From: Trichodelitschia bisporula
Lineage: Eukaryota; Ascomycota; Dothideomycetes; Phaeotrichales; Phaeotrichaceae
DNA length: 64,000 bases
Direction of reading: 5' to 3'
Assembly (NCBI GenBank): GCA_010356995.1
Contig: ML996705.1
Location: 248,001-312,000, forward strand
Shown here piece by piece: positions 31,067-41,739 of this stretch. The number at the start of each line of letters is the position of its first letter. Positions within the stretch are counted from its first letter, which is position 1. The notes beneath the pieces are model-generated. The model ran no database searches. It was not told the origin of the DNA and saw only the letters and a list, made by a program, of their open reading frames with translations. A program made the translations under genes and the position numbers.

Positions 31067-31961
31067 ACGAATGGTGCCAGTGGCTCGGCTTTTGCGAGTC
31101 GGGAGTCGGCGCTTCGTGACCGTTGACCGTGCGCCATGCGACGAAGACCGGAGATCCGAAAGGTGCAAGCCGAACATCTTTCCTGGAGGGTGCAGAGTGT
31201 CGACGTGCCGTTGCTACCTCTCAAGCAACATGAGCAAGACCTAGTCATGACCGAAGAACAGTCCCTTCAGCCACGGCCACTCGCTCTCAAGCTTCTTTGC
31301 CATGCCACTCTTTTTGTGTGGTGGGACCTCCGACCTATGCCCAATATTGAAGCCCGCTGCGCTGTGGTCGTTAGCCTCCGACACCCGAGACTTGGCTTTG
31401 AGGACTTGGAAGGGATGGGATTTATACCGTGGAGCCCTTAATTAGGTTTGGGGCGAAACACTAGTTCTAACTGCACTGGCCTCTCGAGGGGTTGCTGCTA
31501 GGGGAGTCTTTTCGTCCGGGGGTTTTTCGCTGGGCGGCGGGTTGCCGGAGGAAGGGGATATTCTCCACATTTCGAGGACTTTATCCACTTCTTGGTATTG
31601 GTGTTCAAGGGGTCTGAACAATGTAGAGGAAAGGCAGTGAGAAACGCAAGAAATCTGGATTTGCTAACGGGGAGGCTTGGAGTCGGACTCGGTAGGGTAC
31701 GCCTCAGCGCCCTTCGGCTCCATCCAGATAAAGCTACTAGAGCGAGCGATGAGAGAGGACAACGATGGCAGCCCATAGAGGAAGTACTTCTTTTCGACAG
31801 CGGAGGGAACATAGGGACGCTGAACTTCGTTGCTGACAACCCGTATGTCCGCCTCGCTGGAGAAGTTGATCGAACTGTAGAACATCAGTATCAGACACCT
31901 CGGGTGGATGGGCAGTCACACCTTAAGTGCTTGCTTCCCCTTCTGAGTCGCTTTCAAGGTG
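31067..31961. other. Unassigned region with one possible gene fragment
   Basis: No intact gene. A 73-codon minus-strand frame at 31664-31885 contains PYVPSAVEKKYFLYGLPSL and FIWMEPKGAEAYPTESDSK. It reads like the tail of a protein and may be another remnant of the surrounding family or a different fungal multi-copy family. Confidence is low. Confidence 0.35.
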
Positions 31962-33235
31962 TCATTCCCGCCCTCTTTCTCCCTGCGTAATTCGGATTCG
32001 TTGGCGGTCGTCCACCGGGCGAGCGGGGTACGGTGTGCCCATCGTGTGACCACGTTCGATCAGATGGTCCCGTAATGCAAGGAGTGAGGCATTGTTTGTG
32101 GAGATAGGTGTGGTGTGGGGAGACGAATGAATCTCCGCTTCCAGCACTACATCAAACCATTTCGCAATGGTCGCCTTCTTGGTGTTCTAGCCCATGATAT
32201 CAGAAGCGAATAGGTGCTTCTTTTCATCCATGAGTGAGCAAAAATGGCAGCCGTCGGTAGTCATACCGAAGATGGTTGCATTGACTTTGCCGCTCTTTGA
32301 CCGGGCCTCAACAACCGTCGCCTGATATGCAGCAAGTTGCGGGAGGGCAGCGATCATGGCGCCGGGGCGCTTCGCCTCACTAAAATAGTTAGTCTAAACG
32401 CAGGACAAAGGTAGTATATGGCTCAGCTTACACAATGATGAGGACCGAATCTGGCACTGAGCCCGGATCGTCGTGGGAAAACACCAATCGACACGCCCTG
32501 CCACGGGCGCTTGCAAGGACTCCGAGTATATCATCATATTGATCTCATGGGCGGCACACAGTTTGTGGATGGCATCCTAATCTTTAAGCGCATCCAATCG
32601 GTCCAGCAATATTATGTCTGTCATGGTCCTGCATAAGGCTTCACCTTCCCGGGCTTCGTGAAGTATGGACTCTGCTTGAATCGAGTTATCATATTGTCTG
32701 GAGAGTCAGTGTACTGTATGGCGTGTGTTAGGAACGTCAACTAACCTGCTCCAGCAGAGAGCTCTCCATCGCCGAACTTGTTGTTATCGATTACCCATGC
32801 GTGATTCCCGGAGTGTTCGTCCTAAGTGACACCAAGTGCCCTCCTCACTTCCGCAAAAGAGCGGGAGGAGTAGGCAGGAACGGGTTGAGCGGGCGGTTCC
32901 GGATACTCTTTGACGATTGCTGACAGCATACTGTCAAGTTTGTCAACCACCTCAGCTGCTGGGTTGTCCGTTGTTGCAAGCTGATTCATAAGCGCCCGAA
33001 TCAGTTACTCTGCCGGTCTGAGATCAATGCCGTGCTTGCCTTTTACTACCCGATGTACCAGAAGCCGTTTTATCTTGGTGGCGTACCGGTCCTTGGTGTG
33101 ATCATCGGCGATAGGCTGCTCTGGGACCTTTGTGTCCCCGGATGAAGTTTCAGCCCTTTGGCCTCCTCGATTGCGCAATCGGGCTCTTCCGTGCAGGGAC
33201 TGGGCAGGGCTTTGCCGGCGCAGCATCTCACTGAC
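31962..33235 (-). pseudogene. Decayed family member with PD-(D/E)XK nuclease-like domain
   Basis: A broken minus-strand gene of at least two or three exons, interrupted by several stops and at least one frame change. The 5' part (33005-33235) is homologous at DNA and protein level to the intact 720-aa gene (TKVPEQPIADDHTKDRYATK against TKVLEQPATANRHTKATYAT). The 3' part holds a domain with VPDSVLIIVEAKRPG spliced across a 52-nt intron (32380-32431), then AALPQLAAYQATVVEARSKS and NATIFGMTTDGCHF. The PD..EAK pattern and following helices are those of fungal PD-(D/E)XK nuclease-like proteins. The ending SSPHTTPISTNN also fits that family as I remember it. Confidence 0.65.
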
Positions 33236-34851
33236 AGTTGTGTGTATAAGTGAAAAAACTTCCTCGCACGTACTCCAGAGTCAAGCTGGAGAGTTTCGTC
33301 CTGGAAGTTTGCCCTTGCACAAGGTCTTTTGGCCTCGTTGCTTGAATTTAGTTATCGTTTGAACAATGCTAGCAAGTCTGCATAGACCGTTTGGAAGCGA
33401 ACCAAACTTTGATGAAAATTTGAGAGATGAGGATGAGAGAAGGATGCGGACGGATCGCAGTTTTTATAAGGACTGGCCACAACAAACAAACCCGGTGCAA
33501 GAGCGATTAGCTCGAACAGGTGGGAACGAGCGACGGTTGAAACACGTGGCCAGGATGACTTTAAGAGAGGGCAGGAGCGAAGGTCATGCAGTGGCTGACT
33601 CATTCATAAAAAAGGTTCTCACACGAAATACCATGACTTTGGTGAACGACCAGTTCACACGGCCCGACGTTGATATTGTGAAAAGGTTATGATGTTGGTT
33701 CAATGGAAAAAAGTGAAGTTGTCTCGCTAGGAACTTTTGAACTTGAGGCTTTCAACAAGACAATAAATCACACAACAAATCACATGTGTACGGTACTGTT
33801 TCTCTTAAGATACAATTGAATCAGCACCACTACAGCTTGTTTATATATGCGACAGGAGCGGCTTTAGCGAAGTTAACAGCAATGGCCTGCTATGTCAACG
33901 AGCTCGTTCCTTTGCGGAGGTGATCGCGGTGATGTACCAAGAAAGCCGGGGTGCGACGCATGCGTAAACCTCCGCACGGCTGTACAAGGCTGGGCACGGT
34001 CGTTTCAACCTCACTCCATGACCATGAGGCTGAACACTGTAGTCCGCTAGACATTTTGGAGCAGAGCATTGCTTCAACAGTAGATGGAGAGTCTGTTTAT
34101 GGGCAAGAGGGTATCTTGGAAAATAAAAATACAGCTTTACCGCCCGCTTCCAGCTGCTACCCGAATATCGATATCAATCCGTGCAAACTGCACCACCGTG
34201 GATTCTTAAGCAGTCAAGCCGTTCAGGAAGAGTTTGAAATTTGCTTGGGAAAATGCGATCTATACTTTGAGCTGTAATCAATGACCGGTATCCTCATCTG
34301 GGCGGGTAGGGATTCGCTCGTTGTATGAATGGCTGCGGTCGAGACCGGAAGTAGGGGAGTTGAAAGATTCGAACTCACTGCGGAGTATGAAGGCGAAACC
34401 CGGATGTATAGTCCTTACATATTCTAGCAAGTCTCTTCGCCGTATTTGGAACCTCGAATATTGAGGCCCGGCACTCAAGGAGGCTGTGAACAGAGCGGGG
34501 CGTATCAAGTCCACGATATATGATTGAAGAGAGCCGCACCGATCACTGCTTGATGTGGAGTTAATCATTACTCAGGGATGCTTGCTCCTACTTGTCCCAG
34601 GCTACAAACGCCATTGTACTGGGTGAGCATGCAAAAGTCATGGGGGACAGGGAGTTTGCCTTCATCCCACCCCTCGAAGGTCGCATTCTTTCCCTCCGAA
34701 GTATCATCTGCATTCTGCCGGTCAGTCCGGTGGGTGCGTCGCACCTTCCCTTCGAAGCCGCACTTCTGCAACTGCCATTGTTCTTGCAGAACGCGCTATT
34801 CTTCGATCGCGAAGGCTTGGCAGCCTCGAGGGGTATACCTTTGAGAAAATC
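33236..34851. other. Region between the decayed and intact family genes
   Basis: About 1.6 kb with lower GC than the flanks. No gene is supported on either strand. It may include older degraded family sequence that I cannot align by eye. Confidence 0.45.
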
Positions 34852-34930
34852 TTCTACTCTCCCTTTCTCTTCCTCGACACAGTTCACAGAAAGAAATCAT
34901 CACCAGCTACTGCTCATAGCAACCGCCACG
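34852..34930 (+). promoter_or_regulatory. Conserved leader block of the intact family gene
   Basis: CTCTCCCTTTCTCTTCCTCG, then ACACAGTTCACAGAAAG and CGCCACGATGG, match the leader of copies 3 and 4 on the opposite strand. This block directly precedes the ATG and is probably 5' UTR or core promoter shared by the family. Confidence 0.65.
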
Positions 34931-37142
34931 ATGGTAGTGTCCTCTTATACATCGAGTATACGACAATTCGCTAATATCTCAGTCTTCTTTCGCAACAATC
35001 TTTGTCTTCAGCATCTCGCCTGCCCCCGCCATCCTTACCTTCTGTGCCCCCACTGGCATTCTCGGCCAGACCGCCTGCAAGCGCACCGCCACAGAAATCG
35101 GACATATGGACATCAAGCGCGTGTGCATCCGCGCGGCGCCCGCCAATGTGGTGCTCGGCTCGCGTAAGAGCTCGATCGTCTTCGACGAGAGCCAGCAGCC
35201 AGCCCATAAGCGTGCCTGCCTTCAAGACATCAAGAAGCCGAGCGAGCGCAAGTTTTGCCGGTCCATGCTGGCAATTCCATTCAAGAAGAGTGCGGGGGCA
35301 GAGGGCATCAAGACGTTCACGTTTGAGATCGCCCATGATCTCACCTTCATCCTAAGCCCGGGCTACGAACTAGCGCGCGGTGCACCGTCCACCTCCATTC
35401 CCGGCACCGCATTCAAGGCGCCTTCGGCTTCAGCATCCACGGCGCCTTCGGCGTCAGTGTCCACATCCGGTCCAACCCCTAAGACGACATCCGGCCCCGC
35501 ATCGGTGACAACCTCCGGTCATGTCTCTGCCGCTTCCGTTGCCACCACCGCTCCCGCCAGCAATCCGGCTTCGACGTCCGTTGCGACTTCGTCGTCCGTC
35601 TCGGCTTCGTCCGTTTCGGCCTCGTCTGCTTCGGCGTCGTCGACCATCCCATACATCCAAGGAAAACAGAACGGCACTTCTTCCCCGCGCAACGCCCAGC
35701 CGGCCGTCTCGCCCGCCGCCACAGATCCAGATCAGATGGAGTATGAAGAGAACAAGGCAGATCCTAACGCCATGGACTGGGCCTTTGAGTCGCCCAAGAT
35801 GTTGTTCACGCCTCCTCAGACGCCTAGGGACCAGGCCATCATCACTCCAGTTTCGCCCGAGCTGGAAATGATCGACGCGCCTGGCCCTAACATCCTACTC
35901 TGGCCCAAGGCTCCGACACAGCCGCTGGTTCAGAAGCCAGTGAGGGTGGGGGACGTGGATATGCAAGATGCGTTCCCGTCGCCGCCGCCGACGCCGCCAT
36001 ACACCCAAGGTCCGGCTGCTGCTCTGTTCTGGAGCAGGGCGCCTACGGGTGCCACCAAATTCGCGCCTACGGGCATCAAGTCAGTCCCGGCCGTTCCCGC
36101 CGCCGCCCAGCCAGTCCAAATCCCCTCCGTTCCCACCGCCGCACCGGCCAACAATGTCAGCATTCTCGGAGATGGACTGGCTGCTCTCTCCATCGATATC
36201 ACTGCTGCGCCGATTGCACCCGCCGCCGCGCCTGGTGAATCCGCCGCAGAGCAAGCCACTACTGCCGATCCCCCCGCCGATGACGACGAGCTGCAAACCG
36301 CCCTCGCCGCCCTATCGGTGGCTGGCCCCGCCCCGGCGTATGTCTACGTCCCGCCCGTCCCGGTGTTCGTGGACAGCACGGACCCGGACGTTCCCCCCAG
36401 CATTCCCTCGAAGAAACCCCTCAAGGGCTCGGGGAAAGGCGTTTTTAAAACGTCAACATTCAAATCACATAAGGCGGGATCGTCGTCAGAGGTGCTGAAG
36501 CCCATGCCCTCGAAGGTCCTCAAGGCCTCGACGGCGACGGTGCTGAAGGCCTCGACGGCGAAGCCCAAAAAGAAGCTGTTCCAGGAGGTGGACGCGGAAA
36601 TGGCGGCGATGCTCAAGGCAATCCTGCCGGGACTGCCGAAGGAGTTTAGAGATGCGGCGCTGAAGGAGGCCCGCACCGAGCCCGTCGCCGAAGAAGCCAA
36701 TTGCGCAGACGAGGCTAAGAAGGCGGAAACTTTATCCAAGGGCACCAAGGTCCTAGAGCAGCCTGCCACCGCTAATCGTCACACGAAGGCCACCTACGCT
36801 ACCGAGTTCAAGCGCCGCGCGCCATCCCGCCCCAGTGCCTACGCGGCCGAAAACTCCGATGACGAGCCAGGCGACGAAGGGTCTTGCCCTTCGTCGTCTG
36901 GCTTGAGAGCCTTTAGGAAAAAGCGGTCCACCCAATCCTCCGTCAAGCTGCCGGACAACTTCCACGCGATCGTGGCTGCTGCGGAGGCAGCGGAAAAGGC
37001 CAAGGCCGCTTCGCGTAACGAGGCAGACCTTCCGGATCTCCCTGACTACAGGTCGGATGATGATTACCCGCCGGACGCATTCAAGGTTCCCAACCTCGAC
37101 TTCGACTTGGGGTCCCTCAAAAAGGCCCTCAACGAGTTGTAG
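34931..37142 (+). CDS. Intact member of an unrecognised local gene family
   Basis: I model exon 1 as the ATG alone (34931-34933), a 49-nt intron (34934-34982, with GCTAAT branch and CTCAG end) and exon 2 at 34983-37142, giving 720 aa. The same structure is shared by the fragments at 29.8-31.1 kb. The protein starts with a mildly hydrophobic segment (SSFATIFVFSISPAPAILTF), then a compact block with NVVLGSRKSSIVFDESQQ and EGIKTFTFEIAHDLTFIL. A long Ser/Ala/Thr/Pro low-complexity region follows (about residues 130-230), then a basic patch (AKPKKKLFQEVDAEMAAMLK) and an acidic C-terminus ending GSLKKALNEL. No known domain was recognised. It shares a block with the nuclease-like pseudogene but lacks the nuclease domain. 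A downstream in-frame ATG is at 35106. Confidence 0.7.
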
Positions 37143-38072
37143 GGGTCGGGAACCTCTGGGTAGCCAGCCAAAAGCATCTGATACCATCACAAACTTCGTC
37201 CTTTTCTTGAACTGGAGATGTGCAAGTAAGTTCCACCACTATTACCGGCCGACGTGAAGCTAACAATTTTAGTAGCTGGCCCATCGACAATTCATTAATT
37301 CATTGTGTGTTCCCATGGGTACGGAGCGCGGGATCCATTGCCTTGGGAGTGATTTCCTTTCTCGAACTTGAGCGTTTTCTTTGATTGTTTCACTTTTGTA
37401 CGGGAGTTGCAGCTGTTTTATCGTGTATGATTATGCAGAATTTTTTTTTTCATTAAAACCCCTATGCGTACCGTGATGCCATCATGTTGCCAATATACGA
37501 GTGACGTCTTCTGGTCCTTCAGGTCCGCAAAGGCTAAGTGCCTTGAGGTCTGCTTGAGACCAGCAAAGGACGCCGACGCCACAATACACTGGAGATAGCG
37601 GATGGTCTCTTGCTCTAACCATATGCTGGATGTCGCTGTTCACGGTGAAGGAGTGACGTTGGAGGCTCGGACCGAGTTGGGACGGGATACCGACTGACAC
37701 GTGACTGGAACATGTGATGAGACGAGAACATCGACCATCACCCAATGCCCGAGCCAGACAGAAGTCAACAGGGGCCCAGATAGGCACACATCAAACAGCA
37801 AGAAAGTAGCTCCCCTTCACCCACCCTCATCACATCCTCGCGCAAAGACAACTTCACATTAACAGCATTGATTCCCCACATCATCACCATTTAAAAACGC
37901 CATCCAGCCCCACCGCGGGACCCCAACAAGCATAGCGCCTCTAGAGTACAACGGAGTGGCAAACCCAGCCTATATGCCCAAGAGCGGAGAGAGATCCATA
38001 CACAGCCCGATTTTGTATATGTCGCGTTTATGAACACCCCCCTCGCACCTTCGTACAGCCTTCACCAATTGC
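37143..38072. other. Intergenic region, no supported gene
   Basis: About 930 bp between convergent genes, with AT-rich stretches and a T9 run near 37441 that probably belong to 3' UTRs. A minus-strand frame at 37482-37787 has no support. Confidence 0.5.
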
Positions 38073-39628
38073 TTACTCGATAATCCGCGTCACTAGGCCC
38101 GTAGCAACGGTCCGTCCACCCTCGCGCACGTTAAATCGCTGGCCAGTCTCCAGCGCCAGCGGGTGGTGCAGCTCGCACTCCATCTCCACGTTGTCGCCCG
38201 GCATCACCATCTTGCCGGACTTGAACTCCTCGGAGTCGGCAGGCCAGTGGAGAGCGGCAGCCTCATCTGGCAGAGGTCAGCAAAAAGCTCATCACGTGAA
38301 CGAAGACAAAATTTACCGGCCGTCCGGATGTAGACCTGGGGGCGGTAGTTGCTGGCAAAGCCAGTGGCGCGGCCACCCTCCTCCTTGCTCAGCACGTACA
38401 TCGAGCAAAGGAACTTCTTGTGCGCCTTCATGGAGCCAGGCATCGTGATGACCATTCCGCGCTTGACGTCCTCGCGCTTGACACCACGGAGCAGCAGACC
38501 GGAGTTGTCACCAGCACGGCTCTCGTCGCAGGCCTTGTGGAAGGTCTCAATGTCGGTGACCTTAGTTTTGATGGGGACCTCGTTCTTGCCAACCAGCTCC
38601 ACTTCAGTATCCTTCTTCAGAATACCGCGCTCGACGCGCCCGCTGGCAACGGTACCACGGCCGGGGATGGAGAAAACGTCCTCAATGCTCATCAGGAAGG
38701 GCTTGTCCGTCTCGCGCTGCGGCGTCGGGATCCACTCGTCGACGGCGTTGAGCAGCTCGTCAATCTTCTCCTGGCCAAGCTCCGGACGGCGACCCTCGAG
38801 CGCGCAGAGCGCAGAGCCGAGAACGATGGGTGTTTCATCACCCTCGAAGCCGTAGGTGGTCAGCAGCTCCCGCATTTCCATCTCGACCAACTCCAACATC
38901 TCCGGGTCCTCGATGGCGTCGACCTTGTTAACGAAGACGACGATCTTCTGCACACCGACCTGGCGCGCAAGCAGCAGATGCTCACGGGTTTGGGGCCTGG
39001 CCGTTAGCGATGCTCCTGTAGAGGTGGCAGAGCCTTACATTTGACCGTCGCTGGCCGCCACGACAATGATAGCACCGTCCATGTTCGCCGCACCTGTAAT
39101 CATGTTCTTGATGTAATCGGCGTGACCAGGGCAGTCGACGTGGGCGTAGTGGCGCTTCTCAGTCTGGTACTCAATGTGGGCAGTCGAGATGGTAATACCA
39201 CGTTTGCGCTCCTCAGGCGCCTTGTCAATGGCACCATAGTCGAGGAAGCTAGCGAGGCCCTTCTCAGCCTGACGCTTTGTGATGGCAGCCGTGAGGGTAG
39301 TCTGGAAGTGTGAGCTTGGTGCCGAAGACGAGGCGGGGAAGTGGGGTGGGTTCTACCTTGCCGTGATCGACGTGACCAATGGTGCCTTTGGGGGTGTTAG
39401 CTAAGACCTGAGGCCTCAATTGAGGCGGAACGGACCGATGTTGACGTGCGGCTTCGTGCGCTCAAAGGCTGTAGCGTAGTTCCGGCATGCTGCGGCGTAT
39501 TTGGCGGCACCTTGAGCACCGAGAGCTTGCTGGAGAGGGTTCGCAGCCCTCCAGAGGCCGAAAGCGGCGCGGGATGTGCGAAGGAACGCGTGAGCGTAAA
39601 CCATGTTCACAGCGAGCACTGCAGGCAC
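38073..39628 (-). CDS. TUF1: Mitochondrial elongation factor Tu
   Basis: This GTPase delivers aminoacyl-tRNA to the mitochondrial ribosome. Five exons (39436-39628, 39357-39385, 39039-39301, 38317-38996, 38073-38266) join in frame to 452 aa. The introns are 42-55 nt. All G motifs are visible: GHVDHGK (P loop, split by an intron before TTLTAAITK), [16 protein letters not shown] and GSALCALEG. The C-terminal barrel ends [16 protein letters not shown]. The first about 60 residues are rich in A, R and aromatic residues with few acids, as expected for a mitochondrial presequence. Start choice lies between 39628 and the methionine at 39604. The gene is divergent from EHD3. Confidence 0.95.
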
Positions 39629-40099
39629 ACGGAGAAGGGTCGGGAGAAGTGGAGGGAGAGAGGTTGGGCTGGCTTGAGCTTGAAGATGATCGGGTTTTTT
39701 GGTGTTGCGGCTTAATTTTCAAGATGCTGGTCCGAGCGTCGGCCTGCGGGCTGCAGTTCTGCTGACATAACACACCAGGTTCACACCGCGTAAGAATTGC
39801 CATCGCGGATTGGACGAATGGAAGAGCTTTTTGAGCTTTGCGGAGAAAGCCCAGAGGGTGGAACTTCGCGTGTCGAGAGGAAAAGAACATCCGGACGGGG
39901 CATAGCCATTGACTTCAAGTTGCAATCCACTTTTCCTTCCACTTCAACCTCAGCTACACCCTCTTCTCTCTCCAGTTCACCACTCCTCCTCCCCGCCTCC
40001 ATCCCGTGTGAGAGAAGCTCCAGGATACCCGAGGCCCGACTCCTGCCCGCCGCAGCTTGATCAGCGTCATAAGCTCTCAACCCACCCCGACTGCCATTG
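39629..40099. promoter_or_regulatory. Shared divergent promoter region TUF1/EHD3
   Basis: About 470 bp separate the starts of two genes for mitochondrial proteins. No gene or TATA box is seen inside. Confidence 0.5.
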
Positions 40100-41739
40100 A
40101 TGTCTCTCCGCAACCCCATCCTCCGCGCAGCGACGCCTCTCTGCCGACTGCCGCGCAGAACCATCGGAGCCATGCCTCTCAAGGCAAAAATCACAAACCC
40201 GACCTTTGGGTCACGAACGGTATGTGTGCGGGATGGTTGTGGGGTTGGTGCGTTCGGGGTGCTGACGGTCCTATCAGATGGTTACCGAAACTGAACTCCA
40301 CAATTTGATATACACACGGCGCGCCGATGATCCCGACGATGTTACCTTCACGCAAGCTTACGGCCTGCGCACAATTGAGCTCAACCGGCCCAAGAAGCTG
40401 AATTCGCTCAATGCCTCCATGGCGCGGAAGATTATCGGGAGACTATGGGTATGAGTCTATGGGTCCAGAGGTGCAAGGTCAATGCTGAGATAGCTGCAGG
40501 AGTGGGAAAAGTCTGACATGGCGAACATTGTCGTCATTCAGGGCGCCGGACGGGCATTTTGCGCTGGCGGTGATGTCGCGGAGCTGGCCAAATGGAACCA
40601 GGATGGCCCTGAAGGGCAGAAGCGGTCAAGCGACTACTTTGCGCTTGAATACAAGCTTGACCACATGATTGCGGCATATCGCAAGCCGTATGTCGCGTAC
40701 ATGGATGGCATCACCATGGGCGGAGGTGTTGGACTGAGCGTGCATGCCCCGTTCCGCATCGCCACCGAGAACACCGTTTTCGCGATGCCCGAGACGACCA
40801 TTGGCTTCTTCCCCGACGTCGGTGCGTCGTTTTTCCTGCCCAAGATGGACGGCAATATGGGCACATACCTGGCGCTCACGAGCGAGCAGCTTAAGGGCGT
40901 GGATGTCTTGTAAGTCTAGTGGCAAACGGCATGCATAACGGCGCGACTAACAACGTAATAGCTATCACGGCATCGCCACCCACTTCATCCACTCCACCTC
41001 CCTGCCCGCCCTCTCTACTCGTCTGGCAGAGCTCCGCTTCGAGGATTATGCTACGCTGGAGGAGCGCTACAAGCTCATTGCATCGACGATCGCCGAATAC
41101 AACACGGGTCTCCCTGCACCGCGTCCCAACATCTCCGGTCGCCTCCGTCAGCTGGTGGATAGCTGCTTCGCGCATGAGACCCCGGCCGCCATTCTCAAGG
41201 CCCTTGAGGAAGTGCGCACCACGGAGGAGGACCCCGCCCTGCAGGCCTGGGCCGACAAGACCATCAAGACCATCCGTGACCGCAGCCCCATCTCCGTCGC
41301 CGTAACCCTGCGGCAAATGGCCGTCGGAAAGGACTGGAACATTGCGCAGACGTTCCAGCGCGAGCACGGCATCGCCTCGCGCTTCATGGCGCACCCTGAC
41401 TTCGTCGAGGGTGTGTCGGCGCGCTTGATTCGCCGCGAGAAGGGTCGGCCCAACTGGCAGCCGGCGCAGCTCGAGGATGTGCAGGAGAAGGACGTGGATG
41501 CCTTCTTTGCGCCGCCGGAGGGTCCGGAGCTGGCGCTGCTGGAGAGCGGAGAGCGCGCGCAGTACCGCGAGTACCCGCATGCGTGGCTGGCGCTGCCTAC
41601 CGAGGCAGAGATTGTGGACGCGTGGAAGGGAGGTGAGCTCAGCACCGATCAGGTTGTAGAGCGCTTTCTGCTGGAGAAGGATGGCAAGGTTGGCATCCGG
41701 GAGAAGGTCGAAGAGGTCCTGGAGCGGCATCGGCGGTGA
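40100..41739 (+). CDS. EHD3: 3-hydroxyisobutyryl-CoA hydrolase, mitochondrial
   Basis: This crotonase-fold enzyme hydrolyses 3-hydroxyisobutyryl-CoA in valine breakdown. Four exons (40100-40219, 40278-40448, 40500-40909, 40962-41739) join in frame to 492 aa, typical for the fungal enzyme. Visible motifs are the oxyanion-hole region VIQGAGRAFCAGGDVAEL, YMDGITMGGGVGLSVHAPFR, and PETTIGFFPDVGASFFLPKM with the acidic residues used by HIBCH-type hydrolases. The C-terminal part carries REHGIASRFMAHPDFVEGV. The N-terminus (MSLRNPILRAATPLCRLPRR) is an arginine-rich mitochondrial presequence. A methylglutaconyl hydratase would be shorter and lack the C-terminal domain. Confidence 0.93.

Noticed and set aside
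29700-31100. Interpretation of the repeats as a retroelement or terminal repeats
   Set aside because: No reverse transcriptase, integrase or capsid-like sequence, no paired end repeats and no target-site duplication were seen. The repeats instead match the 5' end of a nearby intact gene.
34340-34420. A TTCGAAC T-loop-like motif suggesting a tRNA gene
   Set aside because: No matching acceptor stem, D-arm or anticodon arm could be folded around it.
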